Origin: Clostridiales bacterium
Lineage (GTDB): Bacteria; Bacillota; Clostridia; Oscillospirales; Acutalibacteraceae
Length of the DNA stretch: 38,735 bases
Reading direction: 5' to 3'
Assembly: GCA_022801595.1 (NCBI GenBank)
Contig: JAAWSO010000015.1
Location: 1 to 38,735, forward strand
The position numbers were made by a program, and so were the translations under genes. Of this stretch, positions 32,593 through 38,735 are shown piece by piece. Under the pieces are notes generated by a model. That model did not search any database. It was not told the origin of the DNA and saw only the letters and a program-made list of their open reading frames with translations. Position 1 is the first letter of the stretch, and each line of letters starts with the position of its first letter.

Positions 32593-33279
32593 TTAGTCAA
32601 AGGTCGCTTTCGTACGGTTTTCCGGTTTCCACCACGTTTGTTTGGAAAAGGTGGAGGTTTCGTGATCCATATGAGAACCATCGTTGGCAAGCGTTACCTT
32701 GGGATGCAACTGCTCGTCAAACTCTAAAATACTGATTGCGGTATTATCGCACCAATCCACGGTATTCAATTCCTCGATCGGCTTGCCCATCGCCCAGCAC
32801 AGGAGGTTTCGAATCGCACAGCCATGACTGGTAATACAAATCTGTTTTCCCTGATTTTGGCAGACAATTTCCGTCACTGCCCGTTTCATCCTCTCATATA
32901 CATGGCGCATTGGTTCCCCATTTTCAGGAGCAAATTTATGAGGCTCCATATTCCATATCCTGGCGTCCTCTGGATACAGAGCTGGAAGATCCGCCCATTT
33001 TTTCCCCTCCCAAACACCACCATTGATCTCAATCAGATCATCGCAAATATGAACTGGAACCTGGCGAAAACTATTGACTGCCTCCGCCGTTGCATAGGCC
33101 CGCTGCAAAGGGCTGGTATAAATCACATCAATGGGCATATTCCGACACCGGAGCCGAAGCAAATCCAACTGCTTTTGTCCGTTTTCACTAATGGCCGCAT
33201 TGGTGTGCCCCTGAAACACACGCTTAATATTTCCTTCCGCCTCGCAATGACGGATTACCATCACTTTTGTCACCATCAT
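32593..33279 (-). CDS. Histidine phosphatase family protein
   Basis: The 228-residue protein belongs to the phosphoglycerate mutase-like superfamily, with the phosphohistidine motif RHCEAEGN (R10, H11; the usual G is C). SPLQRAYATAEAV has the second arginine and the later SHGCAIRNLL the second catalytic histidine. It may be a broad-specificity phosphatase or cofactor-dependent mutase; the sequence does not settle which. A C-terminal tail of about 30 residues, rich in W, K and T, is longer than usual. It starts either at the ATG at 33279 or the next one at 33276, close behind AAGGA. It lies 7 bases after pyrD. Confidence 0.85.
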   Translation of the reverse strand: MMVTKVMVIRHCEAEGNIKRVFQGHTNAAISENGQKQLDLLRLRCRNMPIDVIYTSPLQRAYATAEAVNSFRQVPVHICDDLIEINGGVWEGKKWADLPALYPEDARIWNMEPHKFAPENGEPMRHVYERMKRAVTEIVCQNQGKQICITSHGCAIRNLLCWAMGKPIEELNTVDWCDNTAISILEFDEQLHPKVTLANDGSHMDHETSTFSKQTWWKPENRTKATFD

Positions 33280-33286
33280 TCAATCC

Positions 33287-34198
33287 TTACCAGGCCTGGA
33301 TCTTGCCGGTCAATTCCGTAACAGAAGCCATATTATTTTGATCGAGATAATCCGCAAGCCCCTTGAGAATGTCTACCGGGGCATAAGGATTCAGGAAGAA
33401 CGCAGTACCTACCTGCAGCGCGGAGGCCCCAGCCAGCATCAGCTCCACAGCGTCCTCCCACTTAGAGATACCGCCCATTCCCACAATCGGGATTTTCACC
33501 CGGCTGGCTGCCTGCCAAATCATACGGACAGCGACCGGCAGAATTGCCGGGCCAGACAGCCCTCCTGTATTATTCCGAATAACCGGACGACGGGTACGGA
33601 TATCAATCCGCATGCCTGTCAGGGTATTGATCATGGAGAGAGCGTCAGCTCCGGCTTCTTCCGCTGCCTGGGCAATTTCTGCAATGTCCGCTACGTTGGG
33701 CGATAGTTTTACCATCAGCGGCTTTTTACAATGTTTACGCACCGCTGCGGTAATGCCTCCAACGCTGGCGCAGGAAGTACCGAACTGCACGCCGCCCTGC
33801 TCGACATTGGGGCAGGAAATGTTCAGCTCAATCATATCGACGTCCGTATCCGACAGCTTTTCCGCCATCTCGCAATACTCCTCTTGGGTATTCCCCGCAA
33901 TGTTGGCGATAATCTTAGTTCCCTGGGTTTTCAGCCAAGGCAAGTCGTGTTTGATGAAATAATCCACGCCCGGATTTTGCAGACCGACTGCATTGAGCAT
34001 ACCCGATGGCGTTTCCGCAATCCGAGGCGGTGGATTTCCTGCACGTTCTTTTAATGTAATCCCCTTACAGGAGATTCCTCCCAAGGTGGACAGCGGGTAA
34101 AACTCCATATATTCGCGGCCAAAGCCAAAAGTACCGGACGCCGCAATGATGGGATTTGCAAACTCCACCCCTGCAATTGTAACGCGCATATCTGCCAT
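33287..34198 (-). CDS. pyrD: Dihydroorotate dehydrogenase B (NAD), catalytic subunit
   Basis: PyrDB oxidises dihydroorotate to orotate and passes electrons to PyrK. The 303-residue FMN TIM barrel has the N-terminal VEFANPIIAASGTFGFG and the active-site cysteine in NISCPNVEQGG. The flavin-binding stretches are MVKLSPN, GMGGISKWEDAVELMLAGAS and VGTAFF. The cysteine and the adjacent pyrK identify the NAD-dependent type. The ATG at 34198 follows AAAGGTGG by ten bases; a TTG at 34207 lies too close to that site. It follows pyrK across a gap containing two hairpins. Confidence 0.95.
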   Translation of the reverse strand: MADMRVTIAGVEFANPIIAASGTFGFGREYMEFYPLSTLGGISCKGITLKERAGNPPPRIAETPSGMLNAVGLQNPGVDYFIKHDLPWLKTQGTKIIANIAGNTQEEYCEMAEKLSDTDVDMIELNISCPNVEQGGVQFGTSCASVGGITAAVRKHCKKPLMVKLSPNVADIAEIAQAAEEAGADALSMINTLTGMRIDIRTRRPVIRNNTGGLSGPAILPVAVRMIWQAASRVKIPIVGMGGISKWEDAVELMLAGASALQVGTAFFLNPYAPVDILKGLADYLDQNNMASVTELTGKIQAW

Positions 34199-34235
34199 GG
34201 TATTCAAACCACCTTTCTATATTTTTATAATTAAA

Positions 34236-34275
34236 TTTGATAAATTTATCAAACATCGGTTAAAATGCGATGTTT
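34236..34275. repeat. Two hairpins in the pyrK-pyrD junction
   Basis: TTTGATAAATTTATCAAA (34236-34253) is a perfect 18-base palindrome. Overlapping it, AAACATCG (34251-34258) and CGATGTTT (34268-34275) form a second inverted repeat around the pyrK stop. They could shape mRNA stability or act as an operator. Confidence 0.5.
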
Positions 34276-35033
34276 CGATAGTCGAATACTGGACCGTCTT
34301 TACACACATGACCATAGGTCTGGCTGATTTCCCCGTTTTCTTCTCTGCGATTTACCTTGCAGGCACAGCCCAAACAAGCGCCGATTCCACAAGCCATCCG
34401 TTCTTCCAGGGAAATCTGACACGGAATTCCCCGTTCCTCCGCAATCTTACACAGAGCCCTCAGCATGGGCATGGGACCACAGGCAAAAATAATATCCGCT
34501 TCCACATCTTTCAGGCATTCGGTCACCAGGCCATGATGTCCCAGGCTGCCATCATCCGTCGCAACCAATACCTTGCAGCCGGCCTGCTGAAACTCTTCAG
34601 TGAGAATCGCTGCGTCCCGATTGCGGAATCCTAAGGCAACCGTAGCATTTTTTCCAAAGGCTTTCGCAGGGTTCAGCAACGGTGGAGTCCCGATGCCACC
34701 TCCAACAAACAGCGCCTTCCGGTTGGTATCGCCCAATTCAAATCCATGCCCCAAGGGGGCCAGTAGATCCATCGTTTCACCTGGCCCAAAGCCCGCCAAA
34801 ATTCGGGTTCCCTCCCCGCGGATTTCCAACACAAACCGTAGGGTATGGTTTACTGCGTCAATATCACAAATGGAAATCGGGCGGCGCAAGGTTTTGCCTG
34901 GAACCAAAATGTTAGCAAATTGGCCCGGCTGAGCCATATCCGCCAGCTCTCCTGCCTCTACGACAAAGCTGAACATTCCTTTGGCCAGCTCTTGTTTTTC
35001 CAAGATCCGGCATTGTCTTACCTCATATTTCAT
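34260..35033 (-). CDS. pyrK: Dihydroorotate dehydrogenase B, electron transfer subunit
   Basis: PyrK binds FAD and a 2Fe-2S cluster and links PyrD to NAD. The 257-residue product has the flavin-binding RRPISICD (RxxS motif), the NAD-binding LFVGGGIGTPPLL, ACGPMPML, and the C-terminal cluster cysteines in CGIGACLGCACKV with a fourth in HVCKDGPVF. The ATG at 35033 follows GGGAGG; the frame extends to 35099 without support. It is followed by pyrD and preceded by pyrF 74 bases away. Confidence 0.95.
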   Translation of the reverse strand: MKYEVRQCRILEKQELAKGMFSFVVEAGELADMAQPGQFANILVPGKTLRRPISICDIDAVNHTLRFVLEIRGEGTRILAGFGPGETMDLLAPLGHGFELGDTNRKALFVGGGIGTPPLLNPAKAFGKNATVALGFRNRDAAILTEEFQQAGCKVLVATDDGSLGHHGLVTECLKDVEADIIFACGPMPMLRALCKIAEERGIPCQISLEERMACGIGACLGCACKVNRREENGEISQTYGHVCKDGPVFDYRNIAF

Positions 35034-35107
35034 AGGAGATCCTCCCTCTCTTGTATTCCAATAAAACGGGAACAAGACATGCCTCCCGTTTTGTATCATG
35101 TATGTAT

Positions 35108-36037
35108 TTAGCCGATGGTTCCAAGTTTCCCCACCAATTCATCCCGCATCCGAATGGCTTCTTCCCGGGCAGCTTTGGCATAATCCTGTTCTGCAAACCC
35201 TTTTTTCTGCCAAGCGCACATAATACCGCGGGAAGAGTTGATAACCGCTCCCAAACCTTTTGGATCAAAAGCGGGAAGGACATCGTCTGCACCGCCTCCT
35301 TGGGCGCCATAGCCAGGTACTAAGAAAAAAGTAGTCGGCAAAACTTCCCGCAATTCACTGAGCTGTTCCGGGTAAGTCGCGCCTACCACCGCTCCAACGC
35401 CGCTGTAGCCATACTTGCCCATAGTGGTCTCCCCCCAGGTTTCACAATGCTTGGCCACTGTAAAATACACGGTATCACCACCGTTAACGTTGAGATTCTG
35501 CAACTCCCCAGAGGACATATTGGAAGTTTTCACCAAAACGAAAATTCCTTTCTCTTGTTTTTCACAAATGGTCAGCAGAGGAGTAATCCCATCAGATCCC
35601 AGATAACCGTTGACGGTCAGAGCATCCCCGCCAAAAGGCGTGAACCAAGCTCCGTCCACCTCTACTTCTCCCAAATGGGCGGTTGCGTAAGCTTCCATGG
35701 TTGTACCGATGTCGTTCCGTTTGCCATCGGTGATCACAAACATTCCCTTTTCCTTGGCATAAGCAATGGTATCGTGCAGCGCCTTCACCCCTTGCCATCC
35801 ATACATTTCATAGTAAGCGCATTGCGGTTTCACTGCCGGCACAATGTCATACAGCGCGTCAATCAGTCCTTTATTAAACTCCAGCAAAGCAGCGGCGGCT
35901 CCCTCCAAATTCTTGCCGTATTGAGCAAAACAGGCTGTTTGGATTGACTTCGGAATATAACTCAGTTTGGGGTCCAGCCCTGCAACCGTTGGATTTTGTG
36001 TGCGAAGGATCCCCTCAATCAACCGATCAAAAGACAT
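35108..36037 (-). CDS. pyrF: Orotidine-5'-phosphate decarboxylase, type 2
   Basis: PyrF decarboxylates OMP to UMP, the last step of the pathway. The 309-residue product is the longer type 2 form. It has the catalytic D104-x-K106-x2-D109 in DGKRNDIG, LDPKL near the N terminus, and the phosphate-binding VPGYGAQGG. It follows pyrC by 64 bases, with AGAGGA about ten bases before the ATG. The orotate phosphoribosyltransferase gene pyrE, which makes its substrate, is not in this window. Confidence 0.95.
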   Translation of the reverse strand: MSFDRLIEGILRTQNPTVAGLDPKLSYIPKSIQTACFAQYGKNLEGAAAALLEFNKGLIDALYDIVPAVKPQCAYYEMYGWQGVKALHDTIAYAKEKGMFVITDGKRNDIGTTMEAYATAHLGEVEVDGAWFTPFGGDALTVNGYLGSDGITPLLTICEKQEKGIFVLVKTSNMSSGELQNLNVNGGDTVYFTVAKHCETWGETTMGKYGYSGVGAVVGATYPEQLSELREVLPTTFFLVPGYGAQGGGADDVLPAFDPKGLGAVINSSRGIMCAWQKKGFAEQDYAKAAREEAIRMRDELVGKLGTIG

Positions 36038-36101
36038 AATAATTCGTTCCTCTCAATTCATAACTCTATTTTAATTATTAGATTTTTATTTTATATTTAG
36101 A

Positions 36102-37379
36102 CTAGGGACGCTCATCAAAAACAATGTTTCCTCGGCAAATGGTCAGCTTGACTTTGCCAGTTAGGGTTCTTCCCTTAAAGACTGCATTTCGGCTCTTTCC
36201 ATGAAGTTTTTCCACATCAACCGTCCAGGTTTCCTGATCGTTTAGTAAAATGACATCCGCTGGAGCTCCCACGCAAAGGGTGCCGGCTTCAATCCCTAAA
36301 ATCTTGGCTGGGTTGGTGGACATCAGTCGAATTAACTCAGAAAGACTGAGGAATCCACCTTTCACTAATGTGGTAATGCCTGCTGATAAGGAGGTCTCCA
36401 TTCCCACCACTCCATTGGGAGAAGTTGCAAAATTGGATTTCTCCTGAGGAGTGTGAGGTGCATGGTCGGTAGCAATGGCGTCAATCGTACCGTCCTGCAG
36501 AGCCTCAATCATAGCTAGGCGATCCGCTTCGGTACGCAAAGGTGGATTCATCCGGTAGTCCGCATCCTGTTTCAGCAGCTCCTGGTCCGTTAAGGCAAAA
36601 TAGTGGGGAGCCGTTTCCGCTGTCACCGCAACCCCTCGTCCCTTGGCATCCCGGATTAAGGACAAAGAAGTCCGGGTGCTGACATGACAAATGTGGATCG
36701 GCACCTGATAAGCCGCAGCCAACGCAATGTCCCGAGCGGTTCCGCAATCTTCGGCAGCGGCTGGAATCCCAGGAATCCCCAACTTACGGGATATTTCCCC
36801 TTCGTTCATCATGCCGCCGTGAGCCAAGAACAAATCCTCACAGTGGGAAACAACCCGCATCCCCAGCTTAGGTGCCTGTACCATGGCGTCAGCCATAAAC
36901 CGGGTATTTGTGACCGGACGGCCGTCATCACTCAAGGCAATGGCTCCCGCCTCCCGCAGCGCCTGCAAGTCATTCATGGTTTCACTTTGCAAATCATGAG
37001 TAATCGCCGCGGAAACATATACCCGGGCGTCCGCCTGCTCAGCCTTCTCCAAAATAGCCTGAACGGTTTCCACATTATCAACCGCGGGGATTGTATTGGG
37101 CATGGCCAGCACACTGGTCACACCGCCTGCGGCGGCAGCTTTGCAGCCTGTGAAGATATCTTCCTTATCGGTTTGGCCTGGGTCACGAAGATGGACATGC
37201 ATATCCACCAAACCAGGTGCAGCAATCAGTCCGCCCGCGTCAATCACCGGAGCATCTGCACAGACAATTTCCCCGCCTACCTGGGCAATCTTTCCATCTT
37301 CTATCAATAGATCCCCCACCGTATCCATATTTTGAGACGGATCCAGGATTCTAGCGTGTTGAATCAATAATTTTCCCAT
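36102..37379 (-). CDS. pyrC: Dihydroorotase
   Basis: PyrC closes the ring of carbamoyl aspartate to dihydroorotate. The 425-residue amidohydrolase has the metal-binding DMHVHLRDPG (H61, H63), HICHVSTRTS, AETAPHYF and ATDHAPHT (metal aspartate). It is the type I-like long form usual in Bacillota, and the sequence shows every metal-binding residue expected. The ATG at 37379 follows GGAG. The 306-base leader starts with leader repeat copy 2. pyrB, pyrR and pyrE are absent here. Confidence 0.95.
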   Translation of the reverse strand: MGKLLIQHARILDPSQNMDTVGDLLIEDGKIAQVGGEIVCADAPVIDAGGLIAAPGLVDMHVHLRDPGQTDKEDIFTGCKAAAAGGVTSVLAMPNTIPAVDNVETVQAILEKAEQADARVYVSAAITHDLQSETMNDLQALREAGAIALSDDGRPVTNTRFMADAMVQAPKLGMRVVSHCEDLFLAHGGMMNEGEISRKLGIPGIPAAAEDCGTARDIALAAAYQVPIHICHVSTRTSLSLIRDAKGRGVAVTAETAPHYFALTDQELLKQDADYRMNPPLRTEADRLAMIEALQDGTIDAIATDHAPHTPQEKSNFATSPNGVVGMETSLSAGITTLVKGGFLSLSELIRLMSTNPAKILGIEAGTLCVGAPADVILLNDQETWTVDVEKLHGKSRNAVFKGRTLTGKVKLTICRGNIVFDERP

Positions 37380-37563
37380 GAATCTTTCTCTCCTTTCCTC
37401 TCTCTCTAAAATTTTTCTTTAAACTCCCCGGACAACCTAGTCGGTTTGCGACAAAATTCGCTTTTTGCACAAACACATCTTTGCTTCCTTATGCAGCAAC
37501 TTGCCGTTTCTGTTAGACGAATTAGGTTGCTTTTCTCTCATTTTCAAAATTTCTGTATGCTCA
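37380..37563 (-). promoter_or_regulatory. pyrC leader downstream of the repeat
   Basis: CAACCTA (37433-37439) and TAGGTTG (37523-37529) could close a domain of about 97 bases with inner hairpins GCGA/TCGC and TTGCT/AGCAA. I see no PyrR-binding loop consensus and no T-run that would make a classical attenuator. Confidence 0.4.
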
Positions 37564-37700
37564 GATTCCATTGGCGTTTGCAGGTTATGATCCCACGCCT
37601 GCGGCGGGCAAGTCGCGCATGCTACCTCCGGTCGCCAAATTGCACAGGAATCCATGCGCCCAAATGCCCGCGCTACACGCTCACTGCGGATATTATACCA
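37564..37700 (-). repeat. Structured leader repeat, copy 2 (upstream of pyrC)
   Basis: 137 bases, about 17 substitutions and no gaps relative to 30541-30677. The small hairpin CACC-GCA-GGTG becomes CGCC-GCA-GGCG, a paired change on both sides. The loop GGATTCC can still pair with the 3' GGAATCT through one G-U. A frame shared with copy 1 shows many non-synonymous changes, so it is unlikely to be coding. Confidence 0.75.
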
Positions 37701-37720
37701 TAATTTCTCCTTAGGGTAAA
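37692..37720 (-). promoter_or_regulatory. Promoter at the head of leader repeat copy 2 (pyr operon)
   Basis: Minus strand TTTACC (37715-37720), 17 bases ending TGG, TATAAT (37692-37697). Confidence 0.62.
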
Positions 37721-37742
37721 TTCTAAAAACGCATTCCTTGGT

Positions 37743-38519
37743 TTAATGGGAGAAAAACTCTTTGGTAATCGCCAGTAATTCTCGGGCATAGTTAGCGGAA
37801 AAGGTGTACCATGGACTGTGGGCGGACACCGCATAGGAGTTTGCTCCCAGCTTATTGGCAATCATCCCTGCCCGGAACTGATGGTATTCATCCGTGACGA
37901 TAGCCAACTCTTCACTCCACTTTTTTTCTTGAATGATCCCCAGTGAATTTTCCAGGTTTTCCTTGGTATTGGTGGACCGATCCTCCAATACAATCCGTTG
38001 CGGTTCTATCCCAAAATCCACTAAATAATTGGCAATCACTTGGGCCTCGGAAAGCGATTCCCCATTTCCCTGCCCACCGCTGGCAATACAAGGAACTTCC
38101 GGGTGCTCCCTGAGATAATTGGCCGCCGCTTCAATACGCAATTTCAAATGCTTACTGGGTTTAGTACCCTTCACCTGGCAGCCTAAAACTACTACAGTTG
38201 CGCCTTTTGGTGGCGTAGAACTAGCTCCATAAATCATACATCCGCTCAAAAATGCCACCCAAGCCGCGCACAATGCCCCCAGAGAAATCATAATTGGGTT
38301 CAGGATTTTCACAATCTTGTGATAGCCTTTTTTCGCCAACTTCGTGATCACCACCAAATACGATACCACAAAAATCGAAACCAGCATTCCCAAAAGATTA
38401 CCAATATTTTTCACACCCCAAAATAAGGGAAGGCAAAACCAGATAAAGGATAACACAGAAGCGATTCCAAGCACAATTTTAACGATGAAAAATACTTTTG
38501 TTTTTTCTTTTGTTCTCAT
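37743..38519 (-). CDS. DUF218 (YdcF/ElyC-like) membrane protein
   Basis: The 258-residue protein has three to four N-terminal hydrophobic segments (about 10-110), then a DUF218 domain with ATVVVLGCQVKGTKPS, ASGGQGNGESLSEAQVI and EDRSTNTKENLENSL. The domain is typical of YdcF/ElyC/SanA-like proteins linked to envelope polysaccharide metabolism; biochemical function is not settled. The ATG at 38519 lies six bases after AGAGGAG. Its short leader carries the third, shortened relative of the structured repeat. It lies upstream of the pyr operon promoter on the same strand, with no clear terminator between. Confidence 0.87.
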   Translation of the reverse strand: MRTKEKTKVFFIVKIVLGIASVLSFIWFCLPLFWGVKNIGNLLGMLVSIFVVSYLVVITKLAKKGYHKIVKILNPIMISLGALCAAWVAFLSGCMIYGASSTPPKGATVVVLGCQVKGTKPSKHLKLRIEAAANYLREHPEVPCIASGGQGNGESLSEAQVIANYLVDFGIEPQRIVLEDRSTNTKENLENSLGIIQEKKWSEELAIVTDEYHQFRAGMIANKLGANSYAVSAHSPWYTFSANYARELLAITKEFFSH

Positions 38520-38533
38520 CTTTTCTCCTCTTT

Positions 38534-38624
38534 TCCACACCTGCGGTGGGCACGTCGCGCACGTTACCGTTTCTTATTGAAAAACACGATCCGCACACGT
38601 CGTTTCCTATGTGGGACTATTGTA
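38534..38624 (-). repeat. Shortened relative of the leader repeat, copy 3
   Basis: The CACC-GCA-GGTG hairpin and the preceding GTGCGCGA (38534-38570), and the -10 end (38611-38624), align with copies 1 and 2; the middle is shorter and diverged. The hairpin ends directly before the ribosome binding site of the DUF218 gene. Confidence 0.6.
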
Positions 38625-38647
38625 CCATAATTAGCGACAAGCTACAA
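38619..38647 (-). promoter_or_regulatory. Promoter of the DUF218 gene
   Basis: Minus strand TTGTAG (38642-38647), 17 bases ending TGG, TACAAT (38619-38624). Confidence 0.6.
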
Positions 38648-38671
38648 TGAGAATCGGAGCTATAAAAAACA

Positions 38672-38699
38672 AACCGGATGCTCACGGAAGCATCCGGTT
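38672..38699 (-). terminator. Terminator of a gene entering from the right
   Basis: Perfect 11-base stem AACCGGATGCT/AGCATCCGGTT with a six-base loop; the minus strand continues TTTGTTTTTT, so it mainly ends leftward transcription. Confidence 0.85.
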
Positions 38700-38702
38700 A
38701 TT

Positions 38703-38735
38703 TTATGGGTGTTCTGATGGTTCATCGGGTACAAA
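38703..38735 (-). CDS. Possible 3' end of an off-window gene
   Basis: On the minus strand the edge of the window reads FVPDEPSEHP followed by TAA (38703-38705), just before the terminator at 38672-38699. Ten codons are too few to identify the gene; only the terminator supports it. Confidence 0.35.
   Translation of the reverse strand, partial: FVPDEPSEHP

Noticed and set aside
1-38735. CRISPR array, insertion sequence transposase, prophage or toxin-antitoxin locus
   Set aside because: No regularly spaced direct repeats, transposase motifs, phage structural genes or typical toxin pairs were seen on either strand.

Overview
The window reads as a single chromosomal segment of a spore-forming, mid-GC member of the Bacillota, probably class Clostridia and possibly the Oscillospirales. 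Supporting evidence is spmA/spmB, a SigH-type sigma factor, an AbrB-family regulator, strong AGGAGG-type ribosome binding sites, TTG start codons on der and wbpI, and many near-consensus sigma-A promoters with 17-base spacers. The genus assignment is inference; no rRNA or intact tRNA gene is present to settle it.

Layout. 1-5500: a strong leftward promoter running off the edge, rpmB, then a leftward block of yceD, rpmF, a PDZ/radical SAM DUF512 protein, der and plsY, plus a small P-loop protein. 5560-10500: pgi, a D-Ala-D-Ala carboxypeptidase, an unrecognised membrane protein and hisH-hisF. 10500-11510: an AT-rich methyltransferase gene bracketed by imperfect inverted repeats (a likely acquired cassette). 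11630-17650: mntP, an alpha/beta hydrolase, an unusual GrpB-pyrophosphatase-like-NUDIX fusion, a zinc-ribbon protein preceded by a tRNA-like element without an anticodon arm, sigH and comM.

17950-24740: a six-gene leftward operon whose products resemble, step by step, the Pseudomonas WbpA-WbpB-WbpE-WbpD-WbpI pathway to UDP-2,3-diacetamido-2,3-dideoxy-D-mannuronic acid, ending with a family-4 glycosyltransferase. A second, ArnB/PglE-like sugar aminotransferase is divergent from it. Together they suggest a cell-surface glycan or secondary wall polymer.

26170-31980: spmAB with a candidate sigma-E promoter, abrB, a galE-dipeptidase pair, a small CmpB-like membrane protein and an MBL-fold hydrolase. 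32150-37380: a pyrimidine operon, pyrC-pyrF-pyrK-pyrD, continuing into a histidine phosphatase and ruvX. 37740-38735: a DUF218 (YdcF/ElyC-like) membrane protein and possibly the last codons of another gene.

The most interesting unexplained structure is a 137-base repeat that begins at a promoter -10 box and forms the 5' leader of galE (30541-30677) and of the pyr operon (37564-37700), with a shortened relative in front of the DUF218 gene (38534-38647). Its substitutions preserve RNA pairings more than any reading frame, so it may be an undescribed structured leader RNA. All assignments come from reading the sequence and from memory of protein families; no database search was run.
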